Shown in pieces: positions 25,374 through 32,143 of a DNA stretch of 41,489 bases (position 1 is its first letter; each line of letters starts with the position of its first letter). Source of the stretch: Bacteroidales bacterium (GTDB lineage: Bacteria; Bacteroidota; Bacteroidia; Bacteroidales; UBA932); assembly GCA_017617035.1 (NCBI GenBank), contig JAFZWV010000016.1, positions 1 to 41,489 on the forward strand, written 5' to 3'. The notes below the pieces were generated by a model. The model was not told the origin of the DNA. It searched no databases and saw only the letters and a program-made list of their open reading frames with translations. Position numbers and translations under genes: made by a program.

Positions 25374-26318
25374 TTATTTCACGCAGCGAAGGTTAGCTGC
25401 GAAATCGGTCGTGCTGGGAGAGCCCCAGACCTTGATATCCGCGTCTTTTACGTAGATCGAGCGGCACATCGGAGAGCCTGCGTTGTCTACCCAGAAGAAG
25501 CAGTAGTCGTTGAAGCCGTAGAAGGTATATTCGTCGTCGACGATAGTCGCGTAGCCGAACGGAAGTGCGCAGAGGCCGTAGGTATTCTTAACCTTTACAT
25601 TCGGCCAGAACTCCCAGAGGCGTTCGCCGTTGAAATAGGCGTCGACCATCAGAGCTCCGGCGTCGGTGCCGAGGGCGTCGAACTCGGCGGCTGTAGGCAT
25701 ATGCCAGCCGGAGGGGCATGCTGTCTGAGCCTCAGTCCATGTATAGAAACCGCCCATGACATCTTCAGTCGCTTTTGCTCCCTCATAAGGGCGGCCGAGG
25801 GTATAGTTTCCGTCGGCATCTTTCTCAAAGTATGCGAGGTTCTGGGCAAGCCATGTCAGGCCGCCTGCCGATACGGTGTAGTATTCTTTACCGTCGCGGG
25901 TATCAGTAAAATCGGGGGCGGCAGCCCTGCCGGTATTGGTAATTGAGCGCTCGCTGACTACGGTAGTCGAAAGGGTCAGGGATTTGGAATAATAGCCCTC
26001 GGCTGTAGCGACAACTGATACCGAATAAGTTCCAAGAGTATCCGGAATTATCACCTTCATAGCGGTAGTAGTATCGGTGATCCCGTCTACCTTGAAGGTA
26101 TAGACTATTTCCAGAGACTTATCGGTTTCGGCGTCGGGAATCGACACGCCGGAAACTGCCAGGTCGTAGGTATCTCCCGGATTGGAGAAAGCGTCCATGG
26201 TACCAGCTTCCAAGCTACCGGACAGGGACTTTGAGGTCTCGGTTTCTTCGTCGTCTTTGCAAGCAGTCAGAGCGAGGGCCCCGAGGGCAGCAATCAGAAG
26301 GATCCTGTATAGTTTCAT
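25374..26318 (-). CDS. Lipoprotein with Fibrobacter succinogenes major paralogous (FISUMP) domain
   Basis: A 314-aa lipoprotein: signal peptide and lipobox LTAC (Cys20), an acidic linker, an Ig-like or carboxypeptidase-regulatory-like strand region (about 40-125), and a C-terminal FISUMP domain (about 140-314). The domain shows TWLAQNLAYF, GFYTWTEAQTACPSGWHMPTAAEFDAL (in part) and the closing LRCVK. These domains are common on the surface of Fibrobacterota and Bacteroidota; the function is unknown, though a C-type-lectin-like fold has been suggested. Probably surface-exposed. It is transcribed alone, divergently from apbE. Downstream of its stop, GGTATT / AATACC (within 25325-25360) could form a weak hairpin. 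Confidence 0.85.
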   Translation of the reverse strand: MKLYRILLIAALGALALTACKDDEETETSKSLSGSLEAGTMDAFSNPGDTYDLAVSGVSIPDAETDKSLEIVYTFKVDGITDTTTAMKVIIPDTLGTYSVSVVATAEGYYSKSLTLSTTVVSERSITNTGRAAAPDFTDTRDGKEYYTVSAGGLTWLAQNLAYFEKDADGNYTLGRPYEGAKATEDVMGGFYTWTEAQTACPSGWHMPTAAEFDALGTDAGALMVDAYFNGERLWEFWPNVKVKNTYGLCALPFGYATIVDDEYTFYGFNDYCFFWVDNAGSPMCRSIYVKDADIKVWGSPSTTDFAANLRCVK

Positions 26319-26372
26319 CAGCGATAAGTCGTTAAATCATACAAAGATGCAGAAATTTGCGGAAAATTCCCG

Positions 26373-26380
26373 TAATTTTG
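26373..26380 (+). promoter_or_regulatory. -7 box TAATTTTG of apbE
   Basis: A full TAnnTTTG match 17 nt before the apbE ATG, giving a leader of about 12 nt. The -33 region is not well matched. A second, one-base-short box (TACTTTG) lies 4 nt before the ATG. Confidence 0.4.
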
Positions 26381-26397
26381 TACAAATACTTTGCCAG

Positions 26398-27405
26398 ATG
26401 CGCCGCCTTTTAGTACTTCTTTTGATTATCCTCTGCGTCTCCTGCGCAGACAGGAGATACTATCAGGTAACCGGCTATGCCCAGGGCGGAACATATTCTA
26501 TTAAGTACCGCGGAGCATCTGTTGGGCCGGAAAGGGTACAGTTTCTGGCAGACTCACTTCTTCGCGAAATAGATTTCACTCTTTCAGGGTACAATAAGAA
26601 TTCGCTTCTAAGTAAGCTCAACCGCGGAGATTCCATAGTTCTTACTCCTATGTTCGCCGAAGTTTACCGCCTATCTTACGAGATGTGGAAACTCAGCGAT
26701 GGAGCATTCGATGCAGCAAGCGGACCTCTTTTCGACATCTGGGGCTTCGGGTTCACGAAAGGCGAAATGCCCTCGGACGAATTGGTCGCGCAGACTCTTG
26801 CTTCTTGCGGAACAGCCAGGCTCATCGGACCGGATGAGGTTGACGAATTAGTACGTGATGAGGCTAGAATCACCGGGCGCAATCTTCTTGCAGATCCCTT
26901 CGTCGCTACCGCTCCTCGGGATGACAAAGTGGTGTTGAATTTCAATGCCATAGCCCAAGGCTATAGCTGCGACCTGGTTTACAATATGCTTAAGGGACTA
27001 GGCGTAACGGACATGCTGGTAGACATAGGCGAGATCCGATGCTGCGGACTAAATCCTTCCGGTAAGGGCTGGAGCATAGGAATCGATAATCCTGTCGACG
27101 GAAACAACCAGCCGGGCGCCGACGTCCGCCAGGTCTGGAGCTCAGATGGCGGAGACTATGGAGTCGTAACTTCTGGAAACTACCGAAAGTTCTACATCCG
27201 CGACGGCCGTAAGTATTCCCACACCATCGATCCCCGCAACGGATATCCCGTTCAGCACAATCTTCTCAGTGCAACTGTCATCGCTCCTACCGCCGCCGAA
27301 GCCGACGCTCTCGCAACCTGGTTCATGGTCATCGGCTATGAAGCCGCCGAGGAGTATCTCGCAACTCGCCCCGACCTCCAGGCATTCTTGATCTCCGACA
27401 ATTAG
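26398..27405 (+). CDS. apbE: FAD:protein FMN transferase (ApbE), lipoprotein
   Basis: A 335-aa ApbE with a lipoprotein signal (MRRLLVLLLIILCVSC, Cys16). It transfers FMN from FAD to a Thr in target proteins such as the NqrB/NqrC and RnfG/RnfD subunits in the cell envelope. Visible: GYAQGGTYSIKY, LSGYNKNSLLSKLN, SDGAFDAASGPLFDIWGFG, NFNAIAQGYSCD, VDIGEIRCCG, and the Mg-binding YSHTIDPRNGYP with AEADALATWFMV. Start at ATG 26398, because the in-frame sequence upstream is not signal-like. Residues about 165-177 (DPFVATAPRDD) are encoded by one arm of the dispersed palindromic repeat, placed between two conserved parts. No Nqr or Rnf genes are adjacent. Confidence 0.93.
   Translation: MRRLLVLLLIILCVSCADRRYYQVTGYAQGGTYSIKYRGASVGPERVQFLADSLLREIDFTLSGYNKNSLLSKLNRGDSIVLTPMFAEVYRLSYEMWKLSDGAFDAASGPLFDIWGFGFTKGEMPSDELVAQTLASCGTARLIGPDEVDELVRDEARITGRNLLADPFVATAPRDDKVVLNFNAIAQGYSCDLVYNMLKGLGVTDMLVDIGEIRCCGLNPSGKGWSIGIDNPVDGNNQPGADVRQVWSSDGGDYGVVTSGNYRKFYIRDGRKYSHTIDPRNGYPVQHNLLSATVIAPTAAEADALATWFMVIGYEAAEEYLATRPDLQAFLISDN
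26892..26926. repeat. Palindromic dispersed repeat arm inside apbE
   Basis: Matches the reverse complement of the right arm at 8055-8089 with about one mismatch (core CGCTCCTCGGGATGACA). It is in frame and encodes DPFVATAPRDD, the same reading as in ftsK (DPFVADAPRDD). No frame disruption. Confidence 0.85.
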
Positions 27406-27447
27406 CGTAAAGTGTAAACCGCTAAGAATCAATAAAATACGCAATTA

Positions 27448-27478
27448 CGCCCACCTTATTTAAGGAGGGCGATTTTGT
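27448..27478. terminator. Probable terminator after apbE
   Basis: CGCCC-A-CCTT (27448-27457) pairs with AAGG-A-GGGCG (27462-27471) around ATTT, followed by ATTTTGTC. The stem has one A-A mismatch. It lies 43 nt past the apbE stop. The rest of the gap to the convergent ABC gene (to 27560) shows no gene or clear signal. Confidence 0.55.
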
Positions 27479-27560
27479 CTAAGTGATTGACTACCGGCCA
27501 GTTGCACTTAACGCAAAAATCAGAGTCGGCAGACGCGGATAGTTTGCGCAGCAAGCGGCA

Positions 27561-29204
27561 TTAGATTTGGCAGACGGAGTCGGCGAGAGACAAAGCCGCC
27601 GGTCTGTGCGTGATACAGATAATAGTCTTAGACACGCCGAAGCGGGCTTTGATGCGCTCAAGGACAAGTTTTTCAGTTTCGGCATCGAGGGCGGAGGTGG
27701 CCTCATCGAGGATGAGGATGCCGCCGCGGTGAAGGAGCGCGCGGGCGATGGCGATGCGCTGGGCCTGGCCCTCGCTGAGGCCGCGGCCGATTTCGGCGCA
27801 GGATGTATCGAGTCCGTCGGGCAGGTCGAGAACGAAATCGGCCGCGGCGTCGTGGAGGGCCGCCCGCAATTCCTCTTCAGTAGCCGAAGGACAAGCCATC
27901 AGCAGATTCGCGCGAACCGAACCACTAAGCAAAGAATTGCCCTGAGGGACATACATGAAGTTGCAGCGGGTGGCGGGGCTGACGGGAACAGATTCCTTCG
28001 CTTCGCTCGGAATGACATATAACTCTATCGACCCGCCAGTAGGCGCCAGCAGCGCTAGCATCAACTGCGCCAGCGTGCTCTTGCCCTCGCCGGTGGGGCC
28101 GACGATGGCGGTCATCTCCCCCGGTTTGAAATCGAACGAGAAATCGGACAAGACCTTTTCGGAACGTCCCTCATACGAATACGACAGGCCCGAAATACGT
28201 AGGCCGGGCGCGCCTTCGAGCAGGACGTCCGCGCTTTCACTCTCCTGGGCCATCTCCCCTATCTCGAGCAGACGCTCCTCCGACGAGAGCGAACGTATGA
28301 ACGCGGGGATGTAGAGCGCCAGATTCGCGACGGGCCGCTGGACCTGGCCGACCATCTGCAGGAACGCCACCATCAGGCCGTAGGTCACCGAGCCGTCCTT
28401 CAGCCCGAGCACGCCCCAAATGAACGCGACCAGGTAGCCCGCCGAAAAGCCCACGGACATGAAGCCGCGCGATAGCGCTGAATATCCAAGGCGGCTGACG
28501 GTGCGGTCACGCTCGAGTTCCTGCAACTCCGACAGTTCCTCCTCCGACGCGCCCACGCTGCCGAGCGTTTTGACGAGCACGCGGTGCTGGAGCGTCTCCT
28601 GGAGGTGGCCGTTGATGCGACCGTCGATGGTGCGAATTTCGGTAGTCAACGCGCGCATGCGACGGAAGTAGAGCCTGGCACCGACCACGGCTACGGGCAT
28701 GATCCAGATCAGGATCCACGCCAGCGACGAGGAGAAGCAGAAGAGCATGACCACGGCCGCTATCATCTGCAGCATGGTGACGCATGCCTCCGGAATGTCG
28801 ACGCAGATGAACTCGGTCACGACGCGGATGTCTTCCTCCATGCGGTTGGCCATGTCGGTGCTGTGGAACTTGTCCTTGCCAGTCCATGTGCTGCGCAGGG
28901 CCTTGTCGAAGACGTCGGCGCGAATGCGGTTCTTAGCCAGGATGGTAATCCTGCCCTCATAGTATTTGACGAAAACGCGGGTGAGTACCTGAAGGGCCAT
29001 GATGCCCACGAGCAGCCAGATCGCAACGCCAAGCGGCGCGTCGATATGGCCGGTAGCGATGTCGACCACACGTTTGCTGAACCACACGAAAGCGAGCGAG
29101 GCAGCGGCCGCGACGGTCTGCAGGAAAGCGCTGAAGAGCACCTTCCAGCGGACGGTCCGGAGCAGCCTCCAGACTCCCCTCATGCATGGTCCGAAATCTT
29201 TCAC
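27561..29204 (-). CDS. ABC transporter, fused membrane and ATPase domains
   Basis: A 547-aa half-transporter (type IV, MsbA/LanT-like exporter without an N-terminal peptidase). Six membrane helices occupy about 20-300. The ATPase has Walker A GPTGEGKS (about 367-375), Q-loop YVPQGN, signature LSEGQAQ, Walker B ILILDEATSALD and H-loop THRP. Between Walker A and the Q-loop about 10 residues (VIPSEAKES) come from a palindromic repeat arm. The start is taken as GTG at 29204, which overlaps the PqqD stop as GTGA; a GTG 9 codons upstream and an ATG at 29183 are alternatives. As last gene of a coupled cassette with HprK-like, S26-like and PqqD-like genes it probably exports a modified peptide; that is inference. 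Confidence 0.88.
   Translation of the reverse strand: MKDFGPCMRGVWRLLRTVRWKVLFSAFLQTVAAAASLAFVWFSKRVVDIATGHIDAPLGVAIWLLVGIMALQVLTRVFVKYYEGRITILAKNRIRADVFDKALRSTWTGKDKFHSTDMANRMEEDIRVVTEFICVDIPEACVTMLQMIAAVVMLFCFSSSLAWILIWIMPVAVVGARLYFRRMRALTTEIRTIDGRINGHLQETLQHRVLVKTLGSVGASEEELSELQELERDRTVSRLGYSALSRGFMSVGFSAGYLVAFIWGVLGLKDGSVTYGLMVAFLQMVGQVQRPVANLALYIPAFIRSLSSEERLLEIGEMAQESESADVLLEGAPGLRISGLSYSYEGRSEKVLSDFSFDFKPGEMTAIVGPTGEGKSTLAQLMLALLAPTGGSIELYVIPSEAKESVPVSPATRCNFMYVPQGNSLLSGSVRANLLMACPSATEEELRAALHDAAADFVLDLPDGLDTSCAEIGRGLSEGQAQRIAIARALLHRGGILILDEATSALDAETEKLVLERIKARFGVSKTIICITHRPAALSLADSVCQI
27990..28017. repeat. Palindromic dispersed repeat arm inside the ABC transporter gene
   Basis: Identical in its core (ATTCCTTCGCTTCGCTCGG) to the left arm at 8021-8048. 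It is read in frame on the minus strand as VIPSEAKES, just before the Q-loop of the ATPase. Only this arm is present. Confidence 0.85.
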
Positions 29205-29473
29205 TTCGAAGCTATTCCTATTTCGACCCACTTGTCGGCGATTGCACCGGCGTCCTTAAGGGCGGTCGCCGCATCGACTTCGTATTTTTCTGTCAGCAGG
29301 TCAGCCAGAGTCTCAACGGTAAAACCATCGAGTGCACTGACCTTCTCCCACAGATATGCGGCAGTCGCGTTCAAATGAATCATCTTATTGAAATTGACGA
29401 GTTCGGTGCTCTCCGGCACTATAATAAACTCGCCGCAGATTTCCCTCAGTCTGAATCCTTCTACAGTTTTCAT
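29201..29473 (-). CDS. PqqD-like peptide-recognition protein
   Basis: A 90-aa protein of the PqqD / RRE (RiPP recognition element) type: short N-terminal strands (EGFRLREICGEFIIVPES), the typical FNKMIHLNATAAYLWEKV, and a helical second half (TVETLADLLTEKYEV). Such proteins bind leader peptides and present them to modifying enzymes. It overlaps the S26-like gene upstream by ATGA and the ABC gene downstream by GTGA, so the three are probably made in fixed proportion. No precursor peptide gene is visible next to it. Confidence 0.8.
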   Translation of the reverse strand: MKTVEGFRLREICGEFIIVPESTELVNFNKMIHLNATAAYLWEKVSALDGFTVETLADLLTEKYEVDAATALKDAGAIADKWVEIGIASK

Positions 29474-29913
29474 ACTAGTCTTCTGTATATCGCCAAATAA
29501 TATCTTCTAATAAAGTACGGCAGGGCGTTCCACCTGCGGGCGCGCTTAAGGGCTTTCGGCCCGGCGCAATCGACAGGCTTTCGCCCAGGTCTCACAACAG
29601 CGATGGCCTTGCCTTTAATATCGGCCAGGGAGCAACTTTCAGTCCCGACCAGGTTCCCGTCGCCCTTCAAAGTTACGCAATCCCCTTCAATATTGACTAT
29701 CCTGTGGAGCACAAAACGTCCTTTCGCTACCTCAGCGAGCACCGCGTCGCCGACCTCGTACCCAGAGAACGCCTTGAGCCTAACGCTATCGCGGTCGCCC
29801 ACGATGAACGGCAGCATGCTCGAGCCCTTAGTGCGGATCTCGACCTCGCTACCACGAGCGAGCAGGTCGGCCACCTCGGGCAGCAGCACTTCGTTAGGAA
29901 AGGTCATGTTCAT
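29470..29913 (-). CDS. S24/S26-type signal-peptidase-like protein
   Basis: A 147-aa protein with a signal-peptidase core: catalytic Ser32 in KGSSMLPFI, His70 in VLHRIV (the Ser-His arrangement of the SipW/S26B group rather than Ser-Lys), and KGDGN with Asp85. It has no N-terminal membrane anchor, unlike ordinary leader peptidase, and ends in a basic, aromatic tail. In peptide-modification clusters such proteins may remove leader peptides. It overlaps both neighbours by ATGA. The start is ATG 29913 (MNMTF); an ATG two codons later is possible. Confidence 0.75.
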   Translation of the reverse strand: MNMTFPNEVLLPEVADLLARGSEVEIRTKGSSMLPFIVGDRDSVRLKAFSGYEVGDAVLAEVAKGRFVLHRIVNIEGDCVTLKGDGNLVGTESCSLADIKGKAIAVVRPGRKPVDCAGPKALKRARRWNALPYFIRRYYLAIYRRLV

Positions 29914-30788
29914 AGGGCAGTGACACCGTTAAAGCACACTCGGGCGGCATCCTCGTCGGGCAGGCAGTGCATCACGAAACAGGGCGCGCCCTGAATGGCC
30001 GCCGATATTGCGGAGTGGAGCCCGTCACCCATTGCGCGGTCGGCCTTGAAGCCCGAGCACGACGAATAGACGCTCGCGTAAGCCTCCACGATCGAAAGCT
30101 TGTCGAGCCGGTTGAAAGGCGCGCGCTCGATTCTGACGAACCCGCCGACCGGGAACGATTCGTTTCGGTAGCATGGCGTCTTCCCGCTCCATGGCGACCC
30201 GTAAGCGATAACCCGGCCGTCTGCGAATAAGCGCACGACGGGATTGTCGTCGTTCATAAGGTGTGTCCCGGGAATGGCCTTGAGCCACATTTTGCTGTGG
30301 GTACTCTTACCCGTGCCGCTCTTCGCGAGGAAAAGGTACGCCTTGCCGCCATTGACCACGGTCGAGGCGTGCATCTCCAGAGTCCCGAGGGTCGCGGTCG
30401 CGAACGCATACTGAAGCATCAGAGAATTGTTCAGCGCGAAGTCAGCCTCGGCCGGGCGCAGGACATAGAGAGTGCCATGCTTGAAGTCCTTATCAAGCGT
30501 TAGCAGGCCGGATATTGGACGTCCCGGAGATGGGGCCATTTTCACTAGCCAGCCGCCGGCCAGGCGCCAGAGCGAAATGACGGTCTCCCCCGGCTCTGCC
30601 CCCTGATCGATCACCAACTCGCAATCGGTGAACTCTGGCGCGGCGCCGGCGGCCACCTCCAGGCTGAAGAGTTCCTCGCCCGCCTCTACGGCGAACGGCG
30701 CATAGTTCTCCATCCTGAACTCCGCCTTAAGCGAATCGGGAATGTTTACCTTGAAAAGGTGTTCTGCAACGAGGAACGAGCGAGTCAC
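29910..30788 (-). CDS. HPr-kinase-like P-loop kinase
   Basis: A 292-aa protein whose C-terminal half resembles the HPr kinase/phosphorylase catalytic domain: Walker A AKSGTGKST (155-163), a preceding LEMHAS, and NDDNPVV (about 179-186). It lacks the classical HPrK N-terminal domain; the first 130 residues are beta-rich and unrecognised. In lasso-peptide and related clusters HprK-like proteins phosphorylate Ser on the precursor or act as accessory kinases. The start codon is GTG (30788), 3 nt after the SPFH gene stop. It overlaps the S26-like gene by ATGA. The substrate is unknown. Confidence 0.75.
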   Translation of the reverse strand: MTRSFLVAEHLFKVNIPDSLKAEFRMENYAPFAVEAGEELFSLEVAAGAAPEFTDCELVIDQGAEPGETVISLWRLAGGWLVKMAPSPGRPISGLLTLDKDFKHGTLYVLRPAEADFALNNSLMLQYAFATATLGTLEMHASTVVNGGKAYLFLAKSGTGKSTHSKMWLKAIPGTHLMNDDNPVVRLFADGRVIAYGSPWSGKTPCYRNESFPVGGFVRIERAPFNRLDKLSIVEAYASVYSSCSGFKADRAMGDGLHSAISAAIQGAPCFVMHCLPDEDAARVCFNGVTAL

Positions 30789-30791
30789 CCC

Positions 30792-31634
30792 TTACTTCTG
30801 AATGTCGATGAAAGGAAGGGCGCCTCCGCCATTGTAGGTAGGGAGCTTTCCGTCCCACTTCTCGATGGCGTACTGCTCGACGAGGAGTTTGTTGAGTGAA
30901 GCTGAAACCACGCGGTTGTAGTAGGCCTCGCCGTCACCCTTGATCTTGAGGGCTTTCGCCTCACCTTCTGCCTTAGCGATTTCAATCTTAGCTTCGGCCT
31001 CGGCTTCCTTCACCTTATTCTCAGCCTTGAGAGCATTCTGAACTGCTTCGTTCTTAGCGTTGATAGCAGCGGTCAGCGATGCCGGAGGATCGATCTTGGT
31101 GGTGAACTCACGGACGATGAAGCCTTCCTGGTTCATCGACTCGTCGAGCCTGGCGCGGACCTCGGCCTCGAACCTGGCGCGGTTAGCCATGAGCTCGTCT
31201 GAGGTATAATTATTCGCGCAGGTACGATACGCTTCGAAGATACAGGTCTTGATGTAGCCCATCTCCAGTTCGCGCACCGGTTTACGATATTTGATAAAGA
31301 TGTCAGTAGCTTTAGCTTCGTCTATCTGATAAGCCAGGGTCGGGGTCATCGAGAAGATAGCCGCATCCTTGGGGTTAACGGTAAACGGGTCGTAAGTCAC
31401 ACGCTGGATATAGGTGGGATACTCGAAGATACGCTCTGTAATAGGGTTGAACCAAACCCATCCGCGGCAGGTTCCTTCGACACCGCCCTTGAGGTTTTCG
31501 TTGGCACTCCATTTCTTGAAGCGGATACCCACCGAAGCGGAGTCAATGGTGGTGCAGCAGGACGCCATAACTATGATGGCGAGCGTCGTAATCGTCAATG
31601 CGATGAAAGTGTTTTTTGTTGCTCTGTTGACCAT
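30792..31634 (-). CDS. SPFH/band-7 (prohibitin-like) lipoprotein
   Basis: A 280-aa protein: a short basic N-terminus, a hydrophobic segment (about 10-24) ending in MASCC, which may be a lipobox or simply a membrane anchor, then an SPFH domain (about 30-200) with VGIRFKKW and TYIQRVTYDPFTV, and a long Glu/Lys/Ala-rich coiled coil (about 200-245). SPFH proteins such as HflC, QmcA and prohibitin form membrane-attached rings that organise membrane proteins or proteases. It lies 12 nt after the LolA-like gene and 3 nt before the HprK-like gene, inside the ftsK run. Confidence 0.85.
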   Translation of the reverse strand: MVNRATKNTFIALTITTLAIIVMASCCTTIDSASVGIRFKKWSANENLKGGVEGTCRGWVWFNPITERIFEYPTYIQRVTYDPFTVNPKDAAIFSMTPTLAYQIDEAKATDIFIKYRKPVRELEMGYIKTCIFEAYRTCANNYTSDELMANRARFEAEVRARLDESMNQEGFIVREFTTKIDPPASLTAAINAKNEAVQNALKAENKVKEAEAEAKIEIAKAEGEAKALKIKGDGEAYYNRVVSASLNKLLVEQYAIEKWDGKLPTYNGGGALPFIDIQK

Positions 31635-31646
31635 ATCGTAATTCTT

Positions 31647-32138
31647 TTATCTGAGATCTGTGATTACCCAATCTCCGTTGAAGGTATCCTCAGCGGGGCT
31701 GAACGCCGACATGTCGCCGCTCGGGGGCAGGAACTGGATGTTTTTAATCGTAAAAGGAATGAGATTTCCGGAGATGGGTTCTGCATACATGCCTGAAAGC
31801 CAGCCGTTGTCTTCGAGAGTCAACTCGCTGAGGTAATCCATGTAATCCATTTCGCCGGCATACTCGATATATGCCTCTTTATCGTCGAGGACCAGAGTCC
31901 AGATATTGACGGCGTCGCAGAGGATAAGCAGTCCGGCGCCCTCCATCCTGAAGCAGTTGTCCTGAACTATCGCGGAACCTTCGACAGTAATGTCAGGCAC
32001 ACCGGCAATTACGTATTCGTAGTCGACGGCGACTCTGTGGCCTTTGGCCTGCGCAAGGAAAGCCTCCAATTGCTTGTCCTGGGCAAAAGAGGCTACCGAC
32101 AGCAGCGCCAAAGCGACATATAGGATTAAACGTTTCAT
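31647..32138 (-). CDS. lolA: LolA-like outer-membrane lipoprotein carrier
   Basis: A 163-aa periplasmic protein with a signal peptide of about 19 residues (ending ASFAQ). The mature part is small and beta-rich (VDYEYVIAGV, DNCFRMEGAGLLILCD, NIWTLVLDDKEAYI), fitting the open barrel of LolA, which carries lipoproteins from the LolCDE complex to the outer membrane. Similarity to E. coli LolA is low; the call rests on fold-like pattern, length and its place 5 nt after ftsK, a common order in Bacteroidota and Proteobacteria. The protein is shorter than most LolA (about 180-200). Confidence 0.7.
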   Translation of the reverse strand: MKRLILYVALALLSVASFAQDKQLEAFLAQAKGHRVAVDYEYVIAGVPDITVEGSAIVQDNCFRMEGAGLLILCDAVNIWTLVLDDKEAYIEYAGEMDYMDYLSELTLEDNGWLSGMYAEPISGNLIPFTIKNIQFLPPSGDMSAFSPAEDTFNGDWVITDLR

Positions 32139-32143
32139 TCGTA

